Origin: Streptomyces sp. CNH099 | GTDB lineage: Bacteria > Actinomycetota > Actinomycetes > Streptomycetales > Streptomycetaceae | Length of the DNA stretch: 64,000 nucleotides | Direction of reading: 5' to 3' | Assembly: GCA_000514715.1 (NCBI GenBank) | Contig: AZWL01000019.1 | Span: 101,025-165,024 of the forward strand | Part shown: piece by piece, positions 52,390 through 61,069 of the stretch | Position numbering within the stretch: the first letter of the stretch is position 1 | Layout of the letters: every line of letters begins with the position of its first letter | Made by a program: the position numbers and the translations under genes | Notes under the pieces: model-generated | Database searches by the model: none | What the model was told of the DNA's origin: nothing | What the model saw: only the letters and a program-made list of their open reading frames with translations

Positions 52390-52831
52390 TCAGACCGGCC
52401 GGGCCGCCCCGATCGTCGCCCACACCGCGAACCCCGCCCCCGACGGCTCCGCGCCCCACGCGTCGCTGAGCGCCGCCACCAGCCCCAGCCCCCGCCCGCA
52501 CTCGTCCTCCGGCCCGGCGAACGAGCGGATCGGCGTCCCGTACGTCCCGCCCTGGTCGCGCACCTCCAGCCGCAGCCCGGGCGGCCGCGGGACCAGCCGG
52601 CAGACGATCCGGCCGCCGCCGGTGTGCAGCACGGCGTTGGTCACCAGCTCGGAGATCACCACCTGGGCCCGCGCCGCACACGTCCTCGCCCACCCGCCAG
52701 CGGCGCAGCAGCCGCCGCACGTGCGCGCGCGCCTCGGCCACCGAGGCGGCCCGCGCCGGGAGTTCGAAGCTCTCGCCGTGCGGCGCGCCACCGGCGCGGG
52801 CCGCGGGCGCGCTGCGGGATGTGGGGGCCAT
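52390..52831 (-). pseudogene. Frameshifted ATP-binding (HATPase_c_2, anti-sigma-like) protein
   Basis: A start at 52831 gives SFELPARAASVAEARAHVRR then LLRRWRVGEDVC, the N-terminal part of Streptomyces HATPase anti-sigma/SpoIIAB-like proteins. The continuation QVVISELVTNAVLHTGGG, RLEVRDQGG and GRGLGLVAALSDAWG (N and G boxes) lies in another frame ending at 52390. The frame must shift by one base between about 52665 and 52682 (a GC-rich run). Either a recent one-base deletion or a sequence error; all other family features are intact. Confidence 0.75.
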
Positions 52832-53091
52832 GGGGCGGGTGCCTTCCGTACGTCCGTCGAGTGGGGCCACGGCGTCCGGCCGCCCCGGAGCTTCGCGCGC
52901 GGGTGGCCGGCCGCCGTGTGAACGGCGTCACGGGCCAACTATGCGTGCGCCGCCCACAGATCGCAAGCGCCGTTTTGCAGACTGCATATGCGGGAATGCA
53001 TGGCGCCGCGGGCGGTCCCCCCGGCGTGGCACACTGCGCAGCGACGAACTCCCCACAACGCCCCCCCGAGCCGTCCCGGAGGTGCAGGCCC

Positions 53092-53985
53092 ATGGTGCCG
53101 GCGAGCGGCGACGCGGCCCCCTCGGCGATATCCGGCCGGTCGGCCCCCACGGCCGGCCGGCTCGTGCTCGGCCGCCGGCTGCAGCACCTCCGCGAGAGCG
53201 CCGGGTTCACGCCCGAGCAGGCCGCCCGGGCGCTGCGCGTCAACGCGACCAGCGTCCGGCGCATGGAGAAGGCGGAGGTCGGGCTGAAGTACGCCGCCGT
53301 GGAGAAGCTGCTGCGCACCTACGGGCTGCCGGAGCCGGACATCGAGACCTTCCTCGGCCTCGTCGAGGAGGCCAACAGGCCCGGCTGGTGGCACCGGTTC
53401 CGCGACGTCCTGCCGGAACGGTTCAGCCTGTACGTGAGCCTGGAGTCGGCCGCCGCCCTCGTCCGCGCGTACGAGCCGCACTGCGTGCCCGGTCTGCTGC
53501 AGACCGAGGACTACGCCCGCGCCCTGCTGTCCGCCGGCCATCTGCCGCTGGCCGCCGCGGAGCGCGAGCGCCGGGTGGCGCTGCGCATGGAGCGCCAGGG
53601 GCTGCTCGTCCGCGAGCCGCGCCCGCTGCGGCTGTGGGCCGTCGTCGACGAGGCGGCGCTGCGCCGCACCGTGGGCGGGCCGCAGACGATGCGGGCGCAG
53701 CTGGACCGGCTGGCGGCGGCCTCCCGGATGCCGAACGTCACCCTGCAGGTGCTGCCGTTCGACACCGGCCCGCACCCGGCCATGTACGGCCCGCTGCACC
53801 TGCTGCGCTTCCCCGCCGCCGAACTGGGCGACTTCGGCTACAGCGAGAGCCTGACCGGCCCCGCCTACGTGGAGGACGTCGAGCTGGTCTCCCAGTGCCT
53901 GGAGGCGCTCAACCGGATATCCGTCCAGGCCCCGCCGGCACATCAGACCGAGAACATCATCGCCAGCATCCGGAAGGAACTATGA
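53092..53985 (+). CDS. XRE-family regulator with DUF5753
   Basis: 297 residues. HTH LGRRLQHLRESAGFTPEQA with VNATSVRRMEKAEVGLKY (about 25-65), then DUF5753 (about 100-285; YEPHCVPGLLQTEDYARALL; TLQVLPFDTGPHPAMYGP). This class is very abundant in Streptomyces and is almost always followed by a DUF397 gene, as here (ATGA overlap). ATG 53092 has CGGAGGTG upstream. Acts as a developmental or antibiotic regulator in known cases. Confidence 0.92.
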   Translation: MVPASGDAAPSAISGRSAPTAGRLVLGRRLQHLRESAGFTPEQAARALRVNATSVRRMEKAEVGLKYAAVEKLLRTYGLPEPDIETFLGLVEEANRPGWWHRFRDVLPERFSLYVSLESAAALVRAYEPHCVPGLLQTEDYARALLSAGHLPLAAAERERRVALRMERQGLLVREPRPLRLWAVVDEAALRRTVGGPQTMRAQLDRLAAASRMPNVTLQVLPFDTGPHPAMYGPLHLLRFPAAELGDFGYSESLTGPAYVEDVELVSQCLEALNRISVQAPPAHQTENIIASIRKEL

Positions 53986-54290
53986 GGATGACGTCCATGG
54001 ACGGCACGCACGCGCACGGTACGAACGACGCCCACGGCACGCCCGCCCCGGCCGGGGACGCGGTGTACAGCGGCATGCCCGCCCGCGACCTCGGCGCCGA
54101 CGGCTGGGACAAGCCGTGGAGCGGCCCCAACGGCGACGCCTGCGTCGAGGCGAAGCGGCTCCCCGACGGCCGCGTGGCGCTGCGCCAGAGCACCTCCGAC
54201 GACGGCCCCGCGCTGATCTGCACCGCCGCCGAGATGCGGGCGTTCGTCGAGGGCGTCAAGAGGGGCGACGCGGACTTCCTGCTCTCCTGA
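53982..54290 (+). CDS. DUF397 protein
   Basis: 102 residues. After a His/Gly/Thr-rich lead (about 1-30) comes the DUF397 core: GPNGDACVEAKRLPDGRVAL, followed by FVEGVKRGDADFLLS at the end. Small partner, thought to act as antagonist or regulatory subunit of the XRE-DUF5753 protein. Overlaps it by 4 nt. Confidence 0.9.
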   Translation: MRMTSMDGTHAHGTNDAHGTPAPAGDAVYSGMPARDLGADGWDKPWSGPNGDACVEAKRLPDGRVALRQSTSDDGPALICTAAEMRAFVEGVKRGDADFLLS

Positions 54291-54360
54291 GCCGGGCCCG
54301 CCCCGCCCGCGGAACCGCCGGGGCGGAAGGCGGGCGGGACGGCCGCCTTCCGCCGGTCGG

Positions 54361-56748
54361 TCAGCCGGTGGCGAGCCGGCGGGTCACCTGGACCCGGGAC
54401 TGGCAGCCCAGCTTGCGCATCACCTTGCGCAGGTGGTTCACCACGGTCCACTCGGCGATGCCGAGCTTGCGGGCGATGACGCGGTTCGTCAGCCCCTCGG
54501 CGACCAGCAGCGCGACCTCCAGCTCCCGCTTGGTGAGCACGTCCGCGATGTCGGTGGGCACCTCCGGACCGGCCGCGGGCTTGGCCTCCTCTGGCGGCAT
54601 CAGCCGCATCGCCGCCTCCCAGGACAGGTCGGCGCCGGAGCGCCACGCCCACGTGTAGTCGTCGGCGGTCAGCTCCTGGCTGGCGGTGGCGAGGATCGCG
54701 GTGGTCAGCTCGTTGAGCGGGCGCGGGCGGGCCAGGCCCTGGCGCCGGCGCAGCCGGTCGGCGAGGCCCAGCGTGGCGGTGAGCAGCCGCCAGTCGGTGA
54801 TACGGCGCCACTTGTACAGCGTGATCGCCAGCATCTCCAGGCACTCGGGCCGCTCCGCGACGTCCGGCAGCCCGCCGACCTGCTCGGCGGCGTCGGCGAA
54901 CAGGGCGCGCGTATCGGCCGTGTCCTGCTCCAGCAGCCGGATGGAGGCCAGGACGTAGCGGGCGGACACCACGCCGCCGAAGTCCTCGCGGCCCAGCTCC
55001 GCCGCCAGGGCGGTACGGGCCAGCTCGTCGGCGCGGGCGAGGTTGCCCGTCTCCCGCAGCACCACGGCGAGCCGCCGGGTGAGGTACCGGCCGGCGCCGA
55101 CCGCGGCGTCGCCGGTCCCGCCCGCGCGGGCGGGCGAGGCGATGACGGCCAGGCCCTCCTCGAACCGGCGGCGGGCCCGCTCCAGGTCCCCGCAGGCGTA
55201 CGCCTCGTCGCCGAGCAGCCCCAGGCAGCGGACCACGCCGGCGTCGTCGTGCACGGCGCGGTGGGCGTCCCGGGCCTGGGCGAGGTAGCCGCGGGCCGCG
55301 CCGGAGCCCAGCCGCATCGCCAGCTCGCCGGCGGACTCCAGCGTACGGGCGTGCAGCCGCGCGTCCTCGACGCCCGTCCGCAGCACCTCCTCGGTCAGCC
55401 GCAGGCACTGCCGGGTCTGCGCGGTGCCGCTGGACAGCTCGCGCAGCGCGTCGGCGAGCACCGCCATGGACCGGCCGTCGCCGGCGTCCCGCCAGTAGCC
55501 GAAGGCCGCGAGCAGGTCCGCGCGGGACTCCGGGCCGACCGCGGGCCGCGCCCCGGTGCCCGCCTCGGCGGGCGGGCGGGGTGCGGCGAGCGCGCGGAAG
55601 TACTCGCCGTGGGCCTTGCGCAGCGCCTCGTGGTCGGGCAGCAGGGCGAGCGAGCGGGCCGCGGCGAGCCGTACGGAGTTGGGGATGCTCAGGCTCAGCT
55701 CGCCGTCGGGCCGCTCGTCGGGTATGAGCACGCTGGCGTCGATGAGCCGTTCCATGGTCCGGTAGCCGGCGGCGTCGAAGCCGGTGAGCACGCCGGCCGC
55801 GGCGCGGGTGGTGAACGGGCCCTCGAAGACGGCGAGCTGGTTGAGCAGCAGGCGCTCGTCGGCGCGCAGCCGGGCGAAGACCCAGCCGACCATGTCGGAG
55901 ATGCTGGAGTGCCGCGAGTACGGGTGCCGGTCGATGCGCTGCAGGTCGCCGGCGCCGCGCTCGAAGCGCTCCAGGATCAGGTCGGGTTCGGCCAGCTTGA
56001 CCTGGTTGGCGGCCAGTTCGATGGCGAACGGCAGGCCGCCGACGAGCCGGCAGACGGCCAGCACGTAGCGGAAGTTCTCCGCGGTCAGCTTGAACTCGGG
56101 CCGTACCGACCGCGCGCACTGTACGAACAGCTCCACGGCCGGAATCCGGGCGACGGCCGACAGCTCGGCCGCCACGCCGTTCCCCGTCGGTAGCGGCCGG
56201 AGCCGTACGACCCGCTCGCCGTACAGGCCGAGCCGGGCGGTCCCGACCGTGACGATCCGTACCTGCGGGCAGCTCCGCCGGAACTCCGTGAGCAGTGGCG
56301 CCAGCTCATCGGCGACGTCCTCGTAGTGGTCGAACAGCACGGTGTGCCGCCCGGGGCCGAGGCGTTCCACGGCCGAGCGGACGGAGGTGGAGCCGTCGTG
56401 GAACTGCTCCTTGAGCTGGCGCAGCATCAGTGCGCACACGGCGGTGTCCGTGACCTGGCCGAAGTCGAACACCTCGACGGTGGCGCCCGGTCCGGGCCCG
56501 AAGCGGCGGAAGTACTCCATGACGAGCCGGCTCTTGCCCACCCCGGCCGGGCCGGTGACGGTCACCAGCCCGGCGTCGGGCGTGGCCAGGGCGGTGGCGA
56601 GCCGGTCGAGATCGCCGGTCCGGCCGATGAGGGACGTGGGCGTCGCACCGATGTACCCGGCCGGACTCGTCATCCGGCCGGCGAACAGGTCGGCGAGGCC
56701 CAGGGCCTCCTCGTGCTCCATGGTCGTGGCTACGGTGCCCGTGCTCAT
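54361..56748 (-). CDS. ATPase-type transcriptional regulator with C-terminal LuxR HTH
   Basis: 795 residues. NB-ARC/AAA-like ATPase with Walker A GPAGVGKS (66-73) and sensor GGLPFAIELAANQVKLAEPD (about 245), then a helical TPR-like region (about 380-680) and a LuxR-type HTH at the end (LTKRELEVALLVAEGLTNRV; IAEWTVVNHLRKVMRKLG, about 738-790). There is no N-terminal SARP/BTAD domain. Such regulators are often pathway-specific activators. It lies directly behind the PKS operon on the same strand with 144 bp between, so it probably governs it. Confidence 0.85.
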   Translation of the reverse strand: MSTGTVATTMEHEEALGLADLFAGRMTSPAGYIGATPTSLIGRTGDLDRLATALATPDAGLVTVTGPAGVGKSRLVMEYFRRFGPGPGATVEVFDFGQVTDTAVCALMLRQLKEQFHDGSTSVRSAVERLGPGRHTVLFDHYEDVADELAPLLTEFRRSCPQVRIVTVGTARLGLYGERVVRLRPLPTGNGVAAELSAVARIPAVELFVQCARSVRPEFKLTAENFRYVLAVCRLVGGLPFAIELAANQVKLAEPDLILERFERGAGDLQRIDRHPYSRHSSISDMVGWVFARLRADERLLLNQLAVFEGPFTTRAAAGVLTGFDAAGYRTMERLIDASVLIPDERPDGELSLSIPNSVRLAAARSLALLPDHEALRKAHGEYFRALAAPRPPAEAGTGARPAVGPESRADLLAAFGYWRDAGDGRSMAVLADALRELSSGTAQTRQCLRLTEEVLRTGVEDARLHARTLESAGELAMRLGSGAARGYLAQARDAHRAVHDDAGVVRCLGLLGDEAYACGDLERARRRFEEGLAVIASPARAGGTGDAAVGAGRYLTRRLAVVLRETGNLARADELARTALAAELGREDFGGVVSARYVLASIRLLEQDTADTRALFADAAEQVGGLPDVAERPECLEMLAITLYKWRRITDWRLLTATLGLADRLRRRQGLARPRPLNELTTAILATASQELTADDYTWAWRSGADLSWEAAMRLMPPEEAKPAAGPEVPTDIADVLTKRELEVALLVAEGLTNRVIARKLGIAEWTVVNHLRKVMRKLGCQSRVQVTRRLATG

Positions 56749-56892
56749 GACGCCGCTTTACGGAAGATGCCGGGAGCGACCGCCGACCGCGTGCCTGCCG
56801 GGCGGTCCGCTCGCTTGCCATCAGGGCTGCTCACTGCATTCCCTCCGCCGATAACCTGTCTCGCTCCCCCGTGCACACGGTCGGCTCGCCCC

Positions 56893-57894
56893 CTACTTGG
56901 CAAAGATGAGTGTTGCGGGCGACGGCGTGGGCTGGAACGTGATCTCTTCGAAGCCTGACTTGATGAGCCAGGCGTGGTAGTCCGCCCGCCGCCAGGTGCT
57001 GCCGTGCCTGCTCTTCAGCAGCATCTCGGAGGCGAACTGCAGGGCGTAGCCCGGGCCGCCGCCGCGGTCGTCGTCGACGACGTAGTCGGAGACGACGAGC
57101 GTGCCGCCGGGTCTCAGCGCCTTTCTGATCTTGGCGAAGAGGGCCATGTTCTCCTCCGGCCCCTCCTGGCGCGCGATGTTGGAGTACACGACGTAGTCGT
57201 ACGCGGCCTCGCCGAACTCCGTGGTGTGGAAGTCGCCGTCGATGTACTCGACGCGGTCGCCCACCCCGCGGTCGGCGAGGAGCCGGCGCGCGATGGCGTT
57301 GATCGGCGCCCAGTCGAGCTGGGTGGCGCGGGCGGCGGGGTTGAGTTCCAGCCAGGCGCCGGCGTAGATGCCCGAGCCGCCGCCGATGTCGAGGACCGAC
57401 ATCTCCCCGGCGTCCGCGATCCCGAGGGCCTCGGCGGCGATCTCCACCGCCGGCACGGACGTCGCCGCGAGCGCCTGGACCAGCGCCTCCCAGTGCGGGT
57501 TGTCGACGACCTCGACCACGGAGGTGGACAGCGGCCCGCCGGCGCGGACGACCTCGGGCAGGTCCGCGAGGGAGCCCATGTGGCCCATCTTGAACTGGGC
57601 GAAGCTCGTCAGGCTGGTCGGCCGGTGGTCCACCAGGTAGGTGTCGGCCTCCTCGGTGTTGTGGTACTCGCCGCCGCGGATCTCCAGCAGGTCCATGCTG
57701 ACCAGCCCGTCGAGCAGGGCCTGGGTGCCGCGGGTGGACAGCTCGGCGCGGGCGGCGAGCCCCTCCACGGTCCGGGCGCCGTCGTCGATGTGGGTGAACA
57801 GCCCGTACTTCGAGGCGGTGCCCACGATGCCGGTGGCCCAGTAGCCCGTGATGAGGCGCAGAATCCGATCGGACGACGGACGGCCGTCGCTCAT
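56893..57894 (-). CDS. SAM-dependent O-methyltransferase
   Basis: 333 residues. N-terminal dimerisation/winged helix (about 10-90; TKYGLFTHI-like SKYGLFTHIDDGARTVEGL, STRGTQALLDGLVSMDLL) and catalytic domain with motif I VLDIGGGSGIYAG (167-178) and LRPGGTLVVSDYVVDDD near 275. This is the acetylserotonin/small-molecule O-methyltransferase type common in polyketide pathways. ATG overlaps the aminotransferase stop (ATGA). Likely acts on a hydroxyl of the aromatic product made by the PKS. Confidence 0.87.
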   Translation of the reverse strand: MSDGRPSSDRILRLITGYWATGIVGTASKYGLFTHIDDGARTVEGLAARAELSTRGTQALLDGLVSMDLLEIRGGEYHNTEEADTYLVDHRPTSLTSFAQFKMGHMGSLADLPEVVRAGGPLSTSVVEVVDNPHWEALVQALAATSVPAVEIAAEALGIADAGEMSVLDIGGGSGIYAGAWLELNPAARATQLDWAPINAIARRLLADRGVGDRVEYIDGDFHTTEFGEAAYDYVVYSNIARQEGPEENMALFAKIRKALRPGGTLVVSDYVVDDDRGGGPGYALQFASEMLLKSRHGSTWRRADYHAWLIKSGFEEITFQPTPSPATLIFAK

Positions 57895-59102
57895 GCCGTT
57901 CCTCCCTTGTTCGCGTGGCCGGCGGCCGACGGCGTCCTGCGGGCCCCGGAGGACCCCTCGTAACGCCGCGATGAGCTGGTGTTGTTGCGCAGCGCGGCCT
58001 GCAGCGCCACGACGACGCGCTCGGCCTGGTCGACGGACAGCTCGGCGTGCATCGGTATGGCGAGCTGGCGCTGCGACAGGTCCGCCGAGACGGGGCAGGT
58101 CTGGTCGGTCTCGTACGCGGGCTGGAGGTGGCTGGCCCAGGTGCCGTGGCCGCAGCCGATGCCCTGGGCGCGCAGGTCGGCGGCGACGCCGGCGCGGTCG
58201 ACGCCGGGATCGAGCGTGAGCAGGTAGGACTGCCAGGCGTGGGTGCGGTCCGCCGGGACGTGCGGCAAGGTCACCAGCTCCTCGTCCTTGAGGAGTTCGG
58301 CGTAGCGCGCCGCCACCAGGTTGCGGCGGTCGAGCAGTTCCTCGATGCGGCCGAGCTGCACCTGCAGTATCGCGGCGGAGATGTCGGACAGCTTGTAGTT
58401 GTAGCCGATGTCCGTGAAGATCGGGATCGGCAGGCCGATGACCCGGGCCTTGTCGAAGATGCTCCCGATGCCGAACGACGCGCGCAATCGCACATCCGCG
58501 CCAATCGCCGGGTCCTCCGCGAGCAGGGCGCCGCCCTCGCCGCTGGTGATCCCCTTGCGCCCGTGGAAGGACAGGCAGGCGACCGGTGCCAGCGAGCCCG
58601 CCGGGCGGCCCTGGTAGGTCGCGCCGACGGCGCAGGCCGCGTCCTCGACGAGGAACAGGTTGTGGCGGTCGGCGAGTTGCCGCAGCTCCGCGTAGTCGGC
58701 CGGCAGTCCGACGGTGTCCACGGCGATGATGCCGGCGGTGCGCGGGCCGATGAGGTCCGCGACGGCCTGCGGGTCGACGGTGCCGGTGTCGGCCCGTACG
58801 TCGGCGAACATGGGGGTGGCGCCGACATAGCGCACCGCGTGCGCGGGCGCCGGGAAGGTGTAGTCGGCGACGATCACCTCGGCGCCGGGCTCCACCTGCA
58901 GCGCGAGCAGGGCCAGGTGCAGTGCGGCGGCGCAGCTGCTCAGCGCGACGGCGTCGGCGACGCTGTAGCGGCGGGCCAGCTCGGCTTCGAGGGCCTTGCC
59001 CCGCGGCCCCTGGCCGGCCGTCCAGTCGGAGGCGAACACCTCCTCGACAGCCGCCAGCTCCTGCTTCCCCAAACTCGCGTGAACCAATGGAATGCTGTCC
59101 AT
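57891..59102 (-). CDS. DegT/DnrJ/EryC1/StrS-family PLP aminotransferase
   Basis: 403 residues. Fold type I with PLP-Asp154 (LVEDAACAVGA) and Schiff-base Lys183 (SFHGRKGITSGEGG). Usually such enzymes aminate sugars, but in meroterpenoid clusters a member installs the amino group on flaviolin-type quinones. No NDP-sugar genes are nearby, supporting the latter. The last 40 residues (NNTSSSRRYEGSSG ...) are a low-complexity tail not usual for the family. 32 bp after the cupin gene. Confidence 0.88.
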   Translation of the reverse strand: MDSIPLVHASLGKQELAAVEEVFASDWTAGQGPRGKALEAELARRYSVADAVALSSCAAALHLALLALQVEPGAEVIVADYTFPAPAHAVRYVGATPMFADVRADTGTVDPQAVADLIGPRTAGIIAVDTVGLPADYAELRQLADRHNLFLVEDAACAVGATYQGRPAGSLAPVACLSFHGRKGITSGEGGALLAEDPAIGADVRLRASFGIGSIFDKARVIGLPIPIFTDIGYNYKLSDISAAILQVQLGRIEELLDRRNLVAARYAELLKDEELVTLPHVPADRTHAWQSYLLTLDPGVDRAGVAADLRAQGIGCGHGTWASHLQPAYETDQTCPVSADLSQRQLAIPMHAELSVDQAERVVVALQAALRNNTSSSRRYEGSSGARRTPSAAGHANKGGTA

Positions 59103-59134
59103 CGTGCCCTCTCGGTGGCGCTTCAGGAGACCGG

Positions 59135-59647
59135 TTACCCGTAACGAAGCGGCGTGATCTGGTTGACGTCGTAGCGGTCCCGCATCTGCTGCACGGCGAC
59201 GGGGTCCACGGTCTCGCCACTGGAGAAGATCTCGCATATCTCCTCGAAGTAGCGCTCGTGGTCCGGCGGCGGAGAACTCTGGAAGAGCATCCGCGTCGGG
59301 GTGTCCGTGGGGTTGCGGAAGGCGTGCGGAGTGCCGCTGTCCACGAACATGCAGCTGCCGGGGCCGGCTCGCAGGGGCTTGCCGCCGTCCGGGGACTGCC
59401 AGTCGTGCCAGGTGTCCCCGGTACGGGTGACCGGCTCGAAGGCGAACAGCTCCAGCTCGCCGTCGAGAACGTAGAAGAACTCCTTGGCGTCCTGGTGCAC
59501 GTGCGCGCCGACGTCGAAGCCGGGGGGCACGATGACCTCGAAGGTCGAGGCGAAGCCGTTGTCCGCGCCGGTGACCTTGAAGGTCACCTCCTGCGCCTTG
59601 GTGATGAGCTTCCGTCCCTGACCGGGCGGGACGACCAGGCTGGTCAT
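59135..59647 (-). CDS. Cupin-domain oxygenase-like protein (MomA-like role)
   Basis: 170 residues, one cupin barrel. Metal ligands His49, His51 and Glu56 (GAHVHQDAKEFFYVLDGE) and His108 (DSGTPHAFRN) are present. Small cupins next to THN synthases oxidise 1,3,6,8-tetrahydroxynaphthalene to flaviolin (for example MomA, by my recollection). Lying between the PKS and aminotransferase genes it fits that step. The function is inferred from context. Confidence 0.8.
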   Translation of the reverse strand: MTSLVVPPGQGRKLITKAQEVTFKVTGADNGFASTFEVIVPPGFDVGAHVHQDAKEFFYVLDGELELFAFEPVTRTGDTWHDWQSPDGGKPLRAGPGSCMFVDSGTPHAFRNPTDTPTRMLFQSSPPPDHERYFEEICEIFSSGETVDPVAVQQMRDRYDVNQITPLRYG

Positions 59648-59708
59648 GCGTTCAACCCCTTCGTGGTGTGTGCGGAGGCCCTCGCGGGCGGGCGCCGGGC
59701 GCGTGGGC

Positions 59709-60806
59709 TCAGCCGACGGCGGCCGCGACGGGCGTACCGGTCGTCAGCTCCCGCGACCCGTCGCCGACCCAGCTGCCCACGGACATCTCGGCCGTGATGC
59801 CGGGGCCGAACCCGGCGATCATGCCGTTGGCGCCGGGGACGACGGCGTTCTCCTCGAAGAGGCGGCGCAGCGCCTCCAGCACGACGGCGCTGGCGATGTT
59901 GCCGTAGTCGGTCAGGGTCGACCAGCTGTGCCGGAACATGTGCCGGTCGGTGTTGAGGAACTTGCTGAGGTCGTCCAGGATCCGCGGCCCGCCGGCGTGG
60001 ATGATGTAGAAGTCCAGCTTCTCGACGTCCAGGCCGTGGTTCGTGGCCAGCTCGCGCAGCACCGGCGCGAGCGGCTCCATGGTGCCGGGCACCCGGCGGT
60101 CGAGCTGGAAGTGGAAGCCGGTGGAGCGGACCGCGTAGGAGATCCAGTCCTCGGTCTCCGGGATGAGGTACGAGGCGTTGCGCTCCAGCGTCACGCCGGT
60201 GCCCCCGCGGCCGCGCACGACGGCGGCGGCGACGGCGTCGCCGAACAGGCCGTCGGAGAGCAGCGAGCCGATGTCGTCGTCCGACGGCTGGTAGCACAGC
60301 GAGCACAGCTCGGCGGAGACGATGAGGACGTTGCTGCCCGGGTACGCGCGGATGAAGTCGTGCGCGCGGTTGATGGCGGCGCCGCCCGCGGCGCAGCCCA
60401 GCTGGGCGATGGGGATCTGCCGGGTGTCGGAGCGGAAGCCCATGGTGTTGATCAGCCATGCGGTCAGCGACGGCATGAGGAACCCGGTGCAGGACACGTA
60501 GATGATCGCGTCGATGTCACGGGGGGTCATGTCCGCGTTCGCCAGGGCCTCTTCGATGACCGGCGGGGTCATCCGCTTCGACTCGACCTCGTAGACCCGG
60601 TTGCGCTCTTCCAGACCGGGGTGGTCGAGCGTCTTCTCGATGGGCTGGACGATATGCCTTTTCCGTACCCCGGTCTTCTGAATGAGACGTAGCGCCAACG
60701 GAAGCTGCGGCTTTCCCGAGTGCACCTTCTTGGCGAATTCCAGGGTCTCTTCCATGGTGATGACGTAATCCGGCACGCTCACCGCTGGCTTGCAAAGAGT
60801 CGACAT
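59709..60806 (-). CDS. rppA: Type III polyketide synthase, 1,3,6,8-tetrahydroxynaphthalene synthase (RppA-type)
   Basis: 365 residues. Condenses five malonyl-CoA to THN. Residue numbering fits RppA exactly: nucleophile Cys138 (IAQLGCAAGG), His270 (YIIHAGGP), Asn303 (YGNIASAVV), and the starter-unit residues Cys106 (YVSCTGF) and Tyr224 (DWISYAV). The text closely follows known THN synthases throughout (RPxxxVP-type start, SLCYQPSDD, GFHFQLDRRVPGTME). ATG 60806 was chosen because GGTGG lies 9 nt upstream and homologues start MSTLCRP-like; ATG 60815 is 3 codons longer. First gene of the cupin-aminotransferase-methyltransferase operon. Confidence 0.95.
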   Translation of the reverse strand: MSTLCKPAVSVPDYVITMEETLEFAKKVHSGKPQLPLALRLIQKTGVRKRHIVQPIEKTLDHPGLEERNRVYEVESKRMTPPVIEEALANADMTPRDIDAIIYVSCTGFLMPSLTAWLINTMGFRSDTRQIPIAQLGCAAGGAAINRAHDFIRAYPGSNVLIVSAELCSLCYQPSDDDIGSLLSDGLFGDAVAAAVVRGRGGTGVTLERNASYLIPETEDWISYAVRSTGFHFQLDRRVPGTMEPLAPVLRELATNHGLDVEKLDFYIIHAGGPRILDDLSKFLNTDRHMFRHSWSTLTDYGNIASAVVLEALRRLFEENAVVPGANGMIAGFGPGITAEMSVGSWVGDGSRELTTGTPVAAAVG

Positions 60807-61069
60807 GCCTGGCATCCACCTTCTGTAGGTAGAGATTTCCCCGAAGTTTCCCGTTGCTCCGACCCGGGGTTACTGCGAAATTCGACCGTGCCACCGCAGG
60901 TATCTCCACGGTGCACAAGCGATATCTTTGCTCATTTCGCTTGCGATCGACTTGGTGTCGACTTGGCAACCTGTTTGCCTACTCGGCCGATCATGCGGGG
61001 GCCCAGGTCACACCGGCAACTTCAACCAGTAAGCTCTCCCCGAGCCCACGGGTGGGAGGACCTGACCAG
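60807..61069. promoter_or_regulatory. PKS/sigma divergent region with SARP-like repeats and an inverted repeat
   Basis: TCGACTTGG occurs at 60947-60955 and 60958-60966, an 11-bp period, the spacing of SARP-type activator sites (repeats of TCGA-heptamers). Next to it CAAGCGA (60916-60922) and TCGCTTG (60937-60943) form a perfect inverted repeat with a 14-nt spacer. The DNA is A+T-richer than average (TCTTTGCTCATTTCGC). Both the PKS operon and the sigma gene start from this gap. Confidence 0.55.

Noticed and set aside
57891..59102. Deoxy-aminosugar pathway suggested by the DegT-family aminotransferase
   Set aside because: No NDP-glucose synthase, 4,6-dehydratase or glycosyltransferase is within view; the THN operon context fits quinone amination better.
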